From the NCBI GenBank assembly GCA_965277345.1, contig CBDICI010000004.1, positions 1,860,001 through 1,924,000 of the forward strand: DNA of 64,000 nt, read 5' to 3'. The DNA comes from CAIOYC01 sp965277345 (GTDB taxonomy: Bacteria; Pseudomonadota; Alphaproteobacteria; Caulobacterales; Caulobacteraceae). A program made the position numbers and the translations under genes. Under the pieces are notes generated by a model. The model was given only the letters and a program-made list of their open reading frames with translations, ran no database searches and was not told where the DNA came from. Of the stretch, positions 9,456-17,330 are shown one piece after another (positions within the stretch are counted from its first letter, which is position 1; each line of letters begins with the position of its first letter).

Positions 9456-10757
9456 CTAGGGGCGCCCGACGCTCAGATAGGTGAAGCCGCGCCGCTTCAT
9501 CTCCTCGGGGCGATAGATATTGCGCAGGTCGATCACCAGCGGCGTCTTCATCATCAGCTTCATGCGGTCCAGATCCAGGGCGCGGAATTGATCCCATTCG
9601 GTGAGGATCACCACCGCGTCGGCGCCCTCGGCCACCTCATAGGGCCCTTGGCGGAACGTCATACCCGTCAGCATCTTCCTCGCCTCGTGATCCTCGGGGT
9701 CGAACCCCTGCACCTGGGCGCCGGCCTCGATCAGGGCCGGGACGATGTCCAGCGAAGGAGCGTCGCGCATATCGTCGGTGTTGGGCTTGAAGGTCAGGCC
9801 CAGCAGACCGATGGTCTTGCCTCGGATGTCCCCGCCCATGGCGGCCTTGACCTTCCCGGCCATGGCCTTCTTGCGCGCGTCGTTCACCGCCACGGTGGCC
9901 TCGATCAGGCGGGTGGGGGCGCCGGCCTGCTCGGCGGTGCGCACCAGGGCGAGCGTATCCTTGGGAAAGCAGGAGCCGCCATAGCCCGGCCCCGCGTGCA
10001 GGAACTTGCCGCCGATGCGCTTGTCCAGCCCGATGCCCCGCGCCACCTGCTGCACGTCGGCGCCCAGCTTCTCCGACAGGTCAGCCATCTCGTTGATGAA
10101 GGTGATCTTCATGGCGAGGAAGGCGTTGGCGGCGTACTTGATCAGCTCCGAGGTGCGCCGTTCGGTGAACAGGATCGGCGTCTCGTTGAGATAAAGCGGG
10201 CGATAGAGCTCGCGCATCACCTCGCGCGCCGGTTCGCTGTCGGTTCCCACCACCACCCGGTCGGGGCGCTTGAAGTCCTCGATCGCGGCCCCCTCGCGCA
10301 GGAACTCGGGGTTGGAGACCACGGCGAATTCGGCGTTCGGCCGCACGCGCCGGATGATGGCCTCGATCGCGTCGCCCGTCCCCACCGGGACGGTGGACTT
10401 GGTCACCACCACGGTGAAGCCCTCGATCAGTCCCGCGATCTCCTTGGCGGCGGCGTGGACGTAGCTGAGGTCGGCGTGGCCGTCGCCGCGGCGGGACGGT
10501 GTACCCACGGCGATGAACACCGCGTCCGCCGACTTCACCGCCTCGGCGGCATCGGTGGCGAAGAACAGCCGCCCCTGCGCCACGTTGTCGGCCACCAGCC
10601 GGTCAAGCCCCGGCTCGTAGATCGGCATGATGTTGCGGTGCAGCCGCTCGATCTTGCCGGCATCGGTGTCGATACAGGTAACCACATGGCCGAAGTCGGC
10701 GAAGCAGGCCCCGGACACGAGGCCCACATACCCCGTCCCAATCATCGCCACGCGCAT
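9456..10757 (-). CDS. ugd: UDP-glucose 6-dehydrogenase
   Basis: Oxidises UDP-glucose to UDP-glucuronate with two NAD+. The 433-residue protein opens with the Rossmann motif MIGTGYVGLVSG. It has GTPSRRGDGHADLSYV and the TKSTVPVGTG block. The catalytic cysteine lies in GGSCFPKDT (about residue 260), and the C-terminal UDP-binding domain contains GLTFKPNTDDMRDAPS. All family motifs are intact. It runs convergent to the export gene, ending 30 bases from it. It would supply uronic acid for the glycan made by this locus. Confidence 0.96.
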   Translation of the reverse strand: MRVAMIGTGYVGLVSGACFADFGHVVTCIDTDAGKIERLHRNIMPIYEPGLDRLVADNVAQGRLFFATDAAEAVKSADAVFIAVGTPSRRGDGHADLSYVHAAAKEIAGLIEGFTVVVTKSTVPVGTGDAIEAIIRRVRPNAEFAVVSNPEFLREGAAIEDFKRPDRVVVGTDSEPAREVMRELYRPLYLNETPILFTERRTSELIKYAANAFLAMKITFINEMADLSEKLGADVQQVARGIGLDKRIGGKFLHAGPGYGGSCFPKDTLALVRTAEQAGAPTRLIEATVAVNDARKKAMAGKVKAAMGGDIRGKTIGLLGLTFKPNTDDMRDAPSLDIVPALIEAGAQVQGFDPEDHEARKMLTGMTFRQGPYEVAEGADAVVILTEWDQFRALDLDRMKLMMKTPLVIDLRNIYRPEEMKRRGFTYLSVGRP

Positions 10758-10884
10758 GAAGGTCGCCCGATCTGTGAAGCCCCGATGGCGCGGCGTTACA
10801 CGCCTGGATCAGGCAAGGCAAACACGGAAACGATGGAGGAGAGTTTTCTCCGCCACCGCTCCGAGGTCAGGTTGTGACGACGAC

Positions 10885-11499
10885 CTATTCGCCGTTTTCG
10901 CTGCGCATCCAGCGTAGGTTCTGGCCGAGCTGGTCCAGGCGCGATTGCATGTAGGTGCGGTCGGTCTCGTTCAGGCGGCCGCCGTCGCGGGCGCGCAAGT
11001 CGTCATCCATGCGGCGGATGTCGTTCAGCTCGTGCTCCGCATAGCGCGCCTGGTTCGGCGCCAGCGAGCCGTTGTCGCGATTGCGGTCGATCCGGGCCTG
11101 CATCCAGTCGATACGCTCATGGATGCCGCGCGGGGCTTCGCGCCAGAAGCCGCCTGAATCATAAGCCACGGCCGGCGGGGGCGGGGCGCCCTGGTCATAG
11201 ACGGGCGGCGGCACATAGTTGGGGTCCTGCACTTCGGCATAACCGTCCGGACAATGGGTGCGCGCCAGGTTGTTGCCCACCGCCGCGCCGGCAACGCCGC
11301 CGATGATGGTGCCGCCGGTGCGGCCGCCGCCGCGACCGATGGCGTTGCCGGCCAGGGCGCCCAGCACACCGCCGATCACGGTGCCGGCCACCTTCTTGTC
11401 GTGGGCCTGGGCTTCGCAGCGCGTCTGCGCCGCCGCGAAGGAGGGAAGGGCGGCCATGGCGATCGCCATGGCCAATAGAACGCCGTGCGTCCGGTTCAT
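10885..11499 (-). CDS. Glycine-zipper 2TM-domain exported protein
   Basis: A 204-residue protein from the ATG at 11499, where a signal peptide starts (MNRTHGVLLAMAIAMAALPSFAAA). The frame stays open 32 codons upstream but without signal character. Residues about 35-75 carry glycine-zipper repeats (GTVIGGVLGALAGNAIGRGG, GTIIGGVAGAAVGNN), a motif of small outer-membrane or periplasmic proteins such as SlyB/Rick_17kDa relatives. The second half is charged and predicted helical (ERIDWMQARIDRNRDNGSL, NETDRTYMQSRLDQL). The exact role is unknown. An envelope location is inferred from the signal and zipper. Confidence 0.8.
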   Translation of the reverse strand: MNRTHGVLLAMAIAMAALPSFAAAQTRCEAQAHDKKVAGTVIGGVLGALAGNAIGRGGGRTGGTIIGGVAGAAVGNNLARTHCPDGYAEVQDPNYVPPPVYDQGAPPPPAVAYDSGGFWREAPRGIHERIDWMQARIDRNRDNGSLAPNQARYAEHELNDIRRMDDDLRARDGGRLNETDRTYMQSRLDQLGQNLRWMRSENGE

Positions 11500-11640
11500 T
11501 TGAAGTGCTCCATCTGTCAGCCGGCGGAAGGGTGCGTCGGCAGAGGTCGAGTGTCCCCTTGCCGCGAAAACGTGTCGGGTCGGCGCCCGTTCCACCGCGA
11601 GCTTGGCGGGCGCCTTACAGTTTCGTCAGGCGCCGGTTCG

Positions 11641-12369
11641 TCAAGCGCCGGGCGGCTTGGCCGCCTGTGGGGGCGACGGCGCGGCGGGCGCGGCGGCCGG
11701 GGGCGGGAGCGTCGTCTCGGTAATCGTGTCCGAGGGGGCCTGGGCCGATTTCGGCCCCGCCGCCGCCGCTGGCGGGCTATCGCCCGGGGCGGGGGGCAGG
11801 ATACGCACCAGACGGTACAGTCTTTGCGGATCGGTGGGTTCGATGGCCGCCTGGGTCTGCACGTCGGCCAGGGTTTTGGGATTGCAACCGCCCTGGTCCC
11901 TGGGCGCGCAACTCACCGGCCAGCCTCGCGCCTCGGCGAAATGGCCCGCGTCGTCCAGGGCCCTGGGCGCGATGGCGAGGTAGTAGTAGCTGCGGCTGAA
12001 CACCATCGGGACGACAATCTGGGCGATGGCGGGGCCCGAGGCGCCTTGGTCCAGGGCCGGGATACCGGGCGCGATGGCGTATTTCGTGCGCGCCAAAGAG
12101 TAAAAGGCGTCCGGCGTGGCCTTCTTGCCCGGCCCGGGCTTTTCCAGCAGCGCCACCTCGTCGTCGAGAAAGCCCACGGGTGTGGCGCATTTGGGCCAGG
12201 TGTTCATGTCCAGCGAGGTCGGCGCATCGCACTTGTCGGGCAACAGCGCCCAGACGCCGTTCTGCGGCAGGGGGCCCGCCGCCGCGCCGTCCGGAATCAC
12301 CGGCCCGGACGACACCATGGTGGAGTGGAGCAGCGCGGCCGCGGAGGCCATGATCATGATCGCCGGCAT
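11641..12369 (-). CDS. Hypothetical exported protein with Pro/Ala-rich C-terminus
   Basis: A 242-residue protein of no recognised family. The N-terminus is a short hydrophobic leader (MPAIMIMASAAALLHSTMVSS) that could be a signal peptide. The middle has several cysteines (DKCDAP, PKCAT, SCAP, GGCNP) and a YYYLAIAPRAL stretch. The last 50 residues are Pro/Ala-rich and probably disordered. The balanced composition of the core and a Caulobacterales-like codon pattern support real coding. It could belong to the same family-restricted set as its envelope neighbours, but no function can be assigned. Confidence 0.6.
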   Translation of the reverse strand: MPAIMIMASAAALLHSTMVSSGPVIPDGAAAGPLPQNGVWALLPDKCDAPTSLDMNTWPKCATPVGFLDDEVALLEKPGPGKKATPDAFYSLARTKYAIAPGIPALDQGASGPAIAQIVVPMVFSRSYYYLAIAPRALDDAGHFAEARGWPVSCAPRDQGGCNPKTLADVQTQAAIEPTDPQRLYRLVRILPPAPGDSPPAAAAGPKSAQAPSDTITETTLPPPAAAPAAPSPPQAAKPPGA

Positions 12370-12432
12370 CGGAGTCCTTCGTCTGCGTGCGTCGCCAGTC
12401 TATAGGGAATTGCGACAAGAAAGGGTTCTCCC

Positions 12433-12666
12433 ATGCCGATGCCCCAGCACGTGCTCGAAGGGCGCCTCCGCGACGCCTTCCCGGACGGCGAGATCACGGT
12501 CACTGATCTGGCGGGCGACGGCGATCACTATCGCGCCCGCATCGTCTCCTCCGCCTTCGCCGGCCTGCCCCGCGTGCGCCAGCACCAACTGGTCAACAGG
12601 GCGTTGGCCGACGTGCTGGGCGGCGAGCTGCACGCCCTGGCGCTGGAAACCGTCGCGCCCGCTTGA
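12433..12666 (+). CDS. BolA-family protein (IbaG/BolA-like)
   Basis: A compact 77-residue alpha/beta protein with the BolA/KH-like pattern: LEGRLRDAFPDGEITVTDL, then GDHYRARIVSSAFAGLPRVRQHQLVNRAL, then LHALALET. BolA proteins bind monothiol glutaredoxins and share [2Fe-2S] clusters with them. The adjacent gene encodes exactly such a glutaredoxin, 52 bases downstream, which strengthens the call. The conserved RxxQHxxV segment is present. The family has several subtypes, so no specific symbol is given. Confidence 0.9.
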   Translation: MPMPQHVLEGRLRDAFPDGEITVTDLAGDGDHYRARIVSSAFAGLPRVRQHQLVNRALADVLGGELHALALETVAPA

Positions 12667-12718
12667 TCGCGGTCGCCCATGCGCCTAGCTCTTGCCCAGC
12701 ACAATCCAGGAGGTCGCC

Positions 12719-13105
12719 TTGACCGACATCACCCAGTTTGAACCCACCGGCCCCGGCCCGGACGAGGCCATCGACACGCGCCACGCGGTGCAGACCTTTA
12801 TCAAGGACACCATCCAGGACAACGACGTGGTGTTGTTCATGAAGGGCGTGCCGGAACAGCCGCAATGCGGCTTCTCCGCCCTGACCGTGCAAATCCTGGA
12901 TCACCTCGGCGTGGGGTTCGTTGGGGTAAACGTGCTGCAGAACGATGATCTGCGCCAGGGCGTCAAGGTGTTCTCCGACTGGCCGACCATCCCCCAGCTC
13001 TATGTCAAGGGCGAGTTCGTCGGCGGCTGCGACATCATCAAGGAGATGTTCCAGTCCGGCGAGCTGAAGACCCTGTTCAAGGACCGGCGCCTGATCGAGG
13101 CATGA
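12719..13105 (+). CDS. grxD: Monothiol glutaredoxin Grx4 (GrxD)
   Basis: A CGFS-type monothiol glutaredoxin that carries and delivers [2Fe-2S] clusters. Key blocks are VVLFMKGVPEQPQCGFSALTV with the CGFS active site, FSDWPTIPQLYVKGEFVGGCDI and the C-terminal ELKTLF. No ATG is available near the start. The TTG at 12719 is preceded by a perfect AGGAGG (12708-12713) with 5-base spacing, so translation probably starts there and gives 128 residues. A second TTG 27 bases upstream lacks a ribosome-binding site. It pairs with the BolA-like gene just before it. Confidence 0.93.
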   Translation: MTDITQFEPTGPGPDEAIDTRHAVQTFIKDTIQDNDVVLFMKGVPEQPQCGFSALTVQILDHLGVGFVGVNVLQNDDLRQGVKVFSDWPTIPQLYVKGEFVGGCDIIKEMFQSGELKTLFKDRRLIEA

Positions 13106-13113
13106 GCCTAAAT

Positions 13114-13250
13114 TCTCCCCCGTGCAACGGGAGGGGGACCGTCCGAAGGGTGGTGGAGGGGGCGGCGCCGCCTTGTACGGTTATTGTCGCGCAGCCCCTC
13201 CGTCACGGCGGGTATTCCCGCCGCGCCACCTCCCCCGCCGCGGAAGGGAG
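13114..13250 (+). repeat. Dispersed GC-rich palindromic repeat, copy A
   Basis: Non-coding element of about 137 bases filling the gap before the oxidoreductase gene. It starts TCTCCCCC, contains GGGTGGTGGAGGGGGCGGCG, and ends in CGCCACCTCCCCC followed by GGAAGGGAG. The two halves are partly complementary, so the RNA would fold into a long hairpin. Related copies lie at 35103-35238 and 59078-59211 with the same block order. Confidence 0.75.
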
Positions 13251-13268
13251 GCAAAAGGAACCAGCCCC

Positions 13269-14408
13269 ATGAACCGCCTCTTCTCGCCGATCACGCTCGG
13301 CGGGCTTACGCTGGAGAACCGCGTCGTTGTCGCGCCCATGTGCCAGTATTCGGCGGTGGAGGGCGTGATCCAGCCCTGGCACTGGCAGCACCTGGGCGCC
13401 CTGGCCAACTCCGGCGCCGGTGTGGTGATCGTGGAGGCCACGGGCGTGATGCCGCAAGGCCGCATCTCGCTTGGCGATACGGGACTGTGGAACGACGAAC
13501 AGGAAGCGGCCTTCGCCCGCCTGATCGCCGATATCGCCACCTACTCCGACACCCCCATCGGCATCCAGTTGGCCCACGCGGGTCGTAAGGCCTCAACCCA
13601 GCCGCCGTGGATCGACAAGGGTGCGCCACTGAAGCCGGATCAGGAGGCGTGGACTACCGCGGCCCCCTCCGCCGTGCCGTTCACTGACGGCTGGCATACG
13701 CCAGAGGCGCTGGACGCGGCGGGCATGGACCGCATCGTCGAGGCCTTCGTCGCCGCGGCCGAGCGGGCGGACCGGGCCGGCTTCCAACTGGCCGAACTGC
13801 ATGGCGCGCACGGCTATCTGATCTCGGAGTTCCTCTCGCCCCTCGCCAACCGGCGCATCGACGACCATGGCGGCGCGCTGGAGAACCGGATGCGCTTCCC
13901 GCTGCGGATCGCCGAGGCGGTGCGGGCGGTGTGGCCTACCTCAAAGGCGCTCGGGATAAGGCTGAACGGTTCGGACTGGGTCGAAGGCGGCATCACGCCC
14001 ACCGAGACCGCCGAGGTTTCCGCCCGCCTGCAGGCGCTTGGGCTCGACTATGTGCATATCTCCTCCGGCGCCAATGCGGCCGCCGCGCCTATGCCGTGGA
14101 AGGAGCCGGGCTACCAGGTGGCTTTCGCCGAGGCGGTGAAACGCCGCCTACCCGACTTCCCGGTGATCGCCGTGGGCATGATCGCCGGCGCGCACCAGGC
14201 GGAAGCGATCCTGACGGAGGGCAAGGCTGACCTGATCGCCTTGGCCCGCGCCCTGCTCGACGATCCCCGCTGGCCCCACCATGCGGCGGAACTGCTGGCC
14301 CGCGAGGCCGGCGCCGATCCCAAGACCGCCCCGTCCCCCTGGCCGGTGCAATACCAGCGCGCGGCCGGCGCCGTGTGGCCGGGAAGAGCGCTCAGGGATT
14401 TCGGGTAG
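13269..14408 (+). CDS. NADH:flavin oxidoreductase, Old Yellow Enzyme family (YqjM-like)
   Basis: A 379-residue FMN-dependent ene-reductase. From the ATG at 13269 it reads NRLFSPITLGGLTLENRVVVAPMCQYSA, where the Cys of MCQYS is the redox-tuning residue of the YqjM subclass. IGIQLAHAGRKAS supplies the substrate-binding histidine. GAHGYLISEFLSPLANRRIDDHGG is the second hallmark. GLDYVHISSG and the C-terminal ADLIALARALLDDPRWP stretch complete the TIM barrel. The frame is open 49 codons upstream, but that part is repeat copy A, so the ATG at 13269 is the start. The physiological substrate is unknown. Confidence 0.95.
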   Translation: MNRLFSPITLGGLTLENRVVVAPMCQYSAVEGVIQPWHWQHLGALANSGAGVVIVEATGVMPQGRISLGDTGLWNDEQEAAFARLIADIATYSDTPIGIQLAHAGRKASTQPPWIDKGAPLKPDQEAWTTAAPSAVPFTDGWHTPEALDAAGMDRIVEAFVAAAERADRAGFQLAELHGAHGYLISEFLSPLANRRIDDHGGALENRMRFPLRIAEAVRAVWPTSKALGIRLNGSDWVEGGITPTETAEVSARLQALGLDYVHISSGANAAAAPMPWKEPGYQVAFAEAVKRRLPDFPVIAVGMIAGAHQAEAILTEGKADLIALARALLDDPRWPHHAAELLAREAGADPKTAPSPWPVQYQRAAGAVWPGRALRDFG

Positions 14409-14422
14409 CCGCCTCCGGACCG

Positions 14423-14740
14423 CTAGAAGCCGGTTCGCTGGTGGGGCCTGGCGCTCGAAGCGGCAAGGTCGCTGCGTTGGACCGGCGGCAGTTTCTCGAC
14501 GATCTCCTCCTTAACGGCGGCGCGGCAAGCCCTGTCGAGGGTCAGGTCCAGCTCGCCGCGGCAGTGGTGGATCGCCGCCAGTTCGCTGCGGCGATCGAAC
14601 GCCTTCAATCCGTCGCTCGTCGACAGGTCGAGATCGCCGACCACCACGCGCTCCTGCGCCGAGGCTCCGGTCGGGATCGCTACAAGCGGCAGTGTGGCAA
14701 GCACAAGGCTGCTTACGACAGATACTGTGATCCTATTCAT
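14423..14740 (-). CDS. UrcA-family exported protein
   Basis: A small 105-residue exported protein. A signal peptide (MNRITVSVVSSLVLATLPLVAIPTGASA) is followed by the UrcA-type core: VVVGDLDLSTSDGLKAFDRR, a short helix, and two cysteines (HHCRGELD and DRACRAAV) that could form a disulphide. UrcA proteins are frequent in Caulobacterales and sphingomonads and have no established function. The C-terminus after KLPPVQRSDL is polar and probably flexible. A strong ribosome-binding site, GGAGGAT, lies 6 bases before the ATG and appears maskable by the leader (see 14741-14785). Confidence 0.8.
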   Translation of the reverse strand: MNRITVSVVSSLVLATLPLVAIPTGASAQERVVVGDLDLSTSDGLKAFDRRSELAAIHHCRGELDLTLDRACRAAVKEEIVEKLPPVQRSDLAASSARPHQRTGF

Positions 14741-14785
14741 GGCCCTATCCTCCGATAGATTGTCGGCGTCGATGCCGTGGAGGAT
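14741..14785 (-). promoter_or_regulatory. 5' leader that can mask the UrcA gene's ribosome-binding site
   Basis: Read on the minus strand, ATCCTCC (14785-14779) is a perfect complement of the ribosome-binding site GGAGGAT (14753-14747). Between them a small CGGC/GCCG hairpin with a six-base loop can form. Pairing would hide the ribosome-binding site. This is inferred from base pairing only. Confidence 0.45.
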
Positions 14786-14888
14786 TGATAGGAGGCGTCT
14801 TGCCGATCTTGTACTTAAGATTACTTCATTAGGCGATTGTAATATAAATCGAATTTAATCCGAAACCTGACCGTCGGCCCAGATAGCG

Positions 14889-14916
14889 AAAAGGCCCGGG
14901 ATCGCTCCCGGGCCTA
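14889..14916 (-). terminator. Rho-independent terminator downstream of rpsD
   Basis: On the minus strand, GGCCCGGG and CCCGGGCC arms (14914-14907 and 14900-14893) enclose a short loop and are followed by TTTTCG. The stem is eight G:C-rich pairs, and it lies about 50 bases past the rpsD stop. Confidence 0.85.
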
Positions 14917-14962
14917 TGCATCCAAAACCCGCTTGTCCCTCCGCGGGGATGAGCGGAATACC

Positions 14963-15580
14963 TTACGAGGCGTAGAATTCCACGACCAGATTCGGCTCCA
15001 TTTTGACCGGATAGGGCACTTCCTCCAGGCCCGGGGCGCGGACGAAGGTGGCGCTGAGGCCCTTGCCGTCCACCTGCAGATAGTCGGGGATGTCGCGCTC
15101 GCCCGACTGGATGGCCTCCAGCACCAGCGCCATGTTGCGCGAGCGTTCCCGCACGGAGACCACGTCGCCCGCCTTCACGCGGTAGGAGGCGATGTTCACC
15201 CGTTTGCCGTTCACCTGCACGTGGCCGTGGTTCACGAACTGGCGGGCGGCGAAGACGGTGGGCACGAACTTGGAGCGATAGACCACCGCGTCCAGCCGAC
15301 TTTCCAGCAGCGCGATGAGGTTTTCCGAAGTGTTGCCCTTGCGGCGCGCGGCCTCTTCATAGGTGCGCGAGAACTGCTTCTCGGTCAGGTTGCCGTAATA
15401 GCCCTTCAGCTTCTGCTTGGCCTTCAGCTGCAGGCCGAAGTCGGAGACCTTGGACTTGCGGCGCTGACCGTGCTGGCCGGGGCCGTAGGAGCGCTGGTTG
15501 ACCGGGGATTTGGGCCGGCCCCAGATGTTTTCGCCCATCCGGCGGTCGATCTTGTATTTGGCGCTATGGCGCTTGGACAT
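14963..15580 (-). CDS. rpsD: 30S ribosomal protein S4
   Basis: A 205-residue primary 16S rRNA-binding protein that helps nucleate 30S assembly. It starts MSKRHSAKYKIDRRMGENIWG and has no zinc-ribbon cysteines, so it is the C-minus form. The C-terminal half holds the S4 RNA-binding fold (LESRLDAVVYRSKFVPT, ARQFVNHGHVQVNGKRVNIASYRVKAGD). It stands alone, away from the alpha operon, as is common in alphaproteobacteria. It has its own promoter candidate upstream and a clear terminator downstream. Confidence 0.98.
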   Translation of the reverse strand: MSKRHSAKYKIDRRMGENIWGRPKSPVNQRSYGPGQHGQRRKSKVSDFGLQLKAKQKLKGYYGNLTEKQFSRTYEEAARRKGNTSENLIALLESRLDAVVYRSKFVPTVFAARQFVNHGHVQVNGKRVNIASYRVKAGDVVSVRERSRNMALVLEAIQSGERDIPDYLQVDGKGLSATFVRAPGLEEVPYPVKMEPNLVVEFYAS

Positions 15581-15707
15581 GGCTCGTCTGTCTTCTCGTT
15601 CGACACGGCCGGCCTCTCCGTCAATGGAAAGGCGATCTCAACGGCGGCTGGGCGTCACCCGTCATGGATCGCGGACCGCGGGCGAACCCTGCGGCGCGAA
15701 GGGCGCG

Positions 15708-15736
15708 TGTATGGCGGCGTCGCGCGCCAAAGTCAA
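15708..15736 (-). promoter_or_regulatory. Probable sigma-70-type promoter for rpsD
   Basis: On the minus strand, TTGACT (15736-15731) and CATACA (15713-15708) are separated by 17 bases, in the gap between the preceding small gene and rpsD, about 130 bases before the rpsD start. The -35 box is strong; the -10 box is a partial match. Confidence 0.5.
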
Positions 15737-15758
15737 CGCCGCCTTCGCCCTTGGCCGA

Positions 15759-16013
15759 TCAGCCCTCGGTGTGGTGACGGTGGCGCCGATGGGTGGCGCG
15801 CCGCAAGCCGTGGGCGACGTGGCGACCGGTGACAGCGGTGGCGTGACCGGCCTCGCGTCCCATATTGGCGGCCGCATGGCCGGTGGCGCGGCCGGTCTGG
15901 GCCACCGCATGGCCGACGTCGCGCCCGGCGGTCTTGGTGGCGTCCACCGGATCGGCGAGGGCGACGCCCGTGACGGCGAAGGCGGCGAGGAGCGAGGCGG
16001 CGAGTATTTTCAT
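15759..16013 (-). CDS. Small exported protein with 11-residue repeats and a His/Arg-rich tail
   Basis: An 84-residue protein from the ATG at 16013, where a signal peptide begins (MKILAASLLAAFAVTGVALA). The mature part consists almost entirely of four 11-residue units in register: GRDVGHAVAQT, GRATGHAAANM, GREAGHATAVT, GRHVAHGLRRA. It ends THRRHRHHTEG. Such undecad repeats form long amphipathic helices in LEA-like and apolipoprotein-like proteins. The His-rich tail could bind metal. No family is recognised with certainty, and the function is unknown. It lies upstream of rpsD but probably in a separate transcript. Confidence 0.65.
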   Translation of the reverse strand: MKILAASLLAAFAVTGVALADPVDATKTAGRDVGHAVAQTGRATGHAAANMGREAGHATAVTGRHVAHGLRRATHRRHRHHTEG

Positions 16014-16062
16014 GGTCGGCGTCCTGGGGTGCGGATGATATCTGCCGGCTAAGCGCCCTGGT

Positions 16063-16851
16063 TCAGCTTCCGGTTCCGGGGTCTGGGGTCGCGGCTTTGT
16101 CGTGCTGCGCCAACCGCGCCAGATGCCGGCCACGTCCCTTGACCAGCGCCGTGATCACGCCGCGAAAGGTGCGCACTTCCTGCTCGCTGAACCGCGCCCG
16201 GCCGAGCGCCACGCGCAGGTTCCGCACCATGGACGGCCGGTTTTCCGGTGGAAAGAAGAAGCCTGAGGTGTCCAGTTCGCGCTCCAGGTGCTCGAACAGG
16301 CCGACGATCTCTCCGCCCTCGGCCGGCGGGGGGCCTTCACGGAACCTGGCGGGGGGCGCGTCCCCCGCCGCGATCAGCCGCCACTCATAGGCGTTGATCG
16401 CCACCGCCTGGGCCAGGTTCAGCGAGTGGAAGCGCGGGTCGATGGGAATGGTGACGATGGCCTGGCAGAGCGCGATGTCCGCCGTCTCCAGCCCCGCCCG
16501 CTCGGCCCCGAACAGCAGGCCGCAGCGTAGGCCTTCGGACGTGGCGGCGGCGAGTTCGGCGGCGCCCTGGCGGGGCGTGATCACCGGCATCTGGGTTTCC
16601 CGCGGGCGGGCGGTGGTGGCGTGGATCAGGTGCAGGTCGGCGCTGGCCTGCGCCACCGTCTCGAACACTTTGGCCCCATCCAGCGGCCAGTCCGCGCCCG
16701 AGGCGCTGGCCCAGGCGCGCGCCTGCGGCCAGCCATCGCGCGGGGCGACCAGGCGCAGGGTCTCCAGCCCGAAATTGGCCATCACCCGGGCCACCGCGCC
16801 GATGTTCTCCGCCAGTTGCGGCCGATCAAGGATAATGACAGGAGGCTCCAT
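16063..16851 (-). CDS. trmJ: tRNA (cytidine/uridine-2'-O-)-methyltransferase, TrmJ-type (SpoU family)
   Basis: A 262-residue SPOUT methyltransferase that 2'-O-methylates the anticodon-loop position 32 of tRNAs. It begins MEPPVIILDRPQLAENIGAVARVM with the SpoU motif 1 (ENIGAVAR). Motif 2 is LLFGAERAGLE, and motif 3 is PRFHSLNLAQAVAI, which forms the trefoil knot that binds S-adenosylmethionine. The C-terminal extension (GLFEHLERELDTSGFF) is characteristic of TrmJ rather than TrmL. The ATG at 16851 was preferred because the open frame further upstream lacks family sequence. Confidence 0.9.
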   Translation of the reverse strand: MEPPVIILDRPQLAENIGAVARVMANFGLETLRLVAPRDGWPQARAWASASGADWPLDGAKVFETVAQASADLHLIHATTARPRETQMPVITPRQGAAELAAATSEGLRCGLLFGAERAGLETADIALCQAIVTIPIDPRFHSLNLAQAVAINAYEWRLIAAGDAPPARFREGPPPAEGGEIVGLFEHLERELDTSGFFFPPENRPSMVRNLRVALGRARFSEQEVRTFRGVITALVKGRGRHLARLAQHDKAATPDPGTGS

Positions 16852-16928
16852 ACGGCGGCTGTTTAGGGCGCCGCCATGCGGAGCGCTACCGGATGGCCGA
16901 AGACGAGGCGGGCCCGCGCCGCATCGCC

Positions 16929-17330
16929 TCAGGTTCGCCAGCCGCGCTCGATCAGGGCTTCCAGCCGACCCAGATCGATGTCGGACAGTCGCTTGATGTA
17001 GACGCAGCCTTTGCCGGTGGCGACCTTGCCGAGCGCCTGGACCGCCTCCGCGTTTTCCGCCCCGCCGAGGCCATAGAGCACCAGCGCGGTCTTGCGCGGA
17101 GAAAAGCCCATCCGGCAGATTTCGCCCTCCCGACCGCTGTCGTAGCGATAGCGGCGCACGCCGAAGCCGATGATGCTCGGTCCCCACAGCACCGCGGCCT
17201 CACCCGTGATGCGCCCCATTATTTCGCAGAGGGTCTCGGCGTCGATGCGCTTGGTTTCAGGCTCGACGCTGGCGATGAAGTCGTGGACCGACAGGGTGGT
17301 CGCCTGGGTCTTGTTCGGCTGGGTGGCCAT
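16929..17330 (-). CDS. DUF1801-domain protein
   Basis: A 133-residue cytoplasmic protein. The core contains VHDFIASVEPE, GRITGEAAVLWGPSIIGFGVRRYRYDSGREGE and the block MGFSPRKTALVLYGL, which are typical of DUF1801 (YdhG-like fold). The C-terminus has GKGCVYIKRLSDIDLGRLEALI. The start at 17330 (MATQPNK) is supported by GGAGGG just upstream on the minus strand; the frame also continues 15 codons further. Members are often described as iron-chaperone-like, but no activity is established, and nothing nearby clarifies the role. Confidence 0.85.
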   Translation of the reverse strand: MATQPNKTQATTLSVHDFIASVEPETKRIDAETLCEIMGRITGEAAVLWGPSIIGFGVRRYRYDSGREGEICRMGFSPRKTALVLYGLGGAENAEAVQALGKVATGKGCVYIKRLSDIDLGRLEALIERGWRT

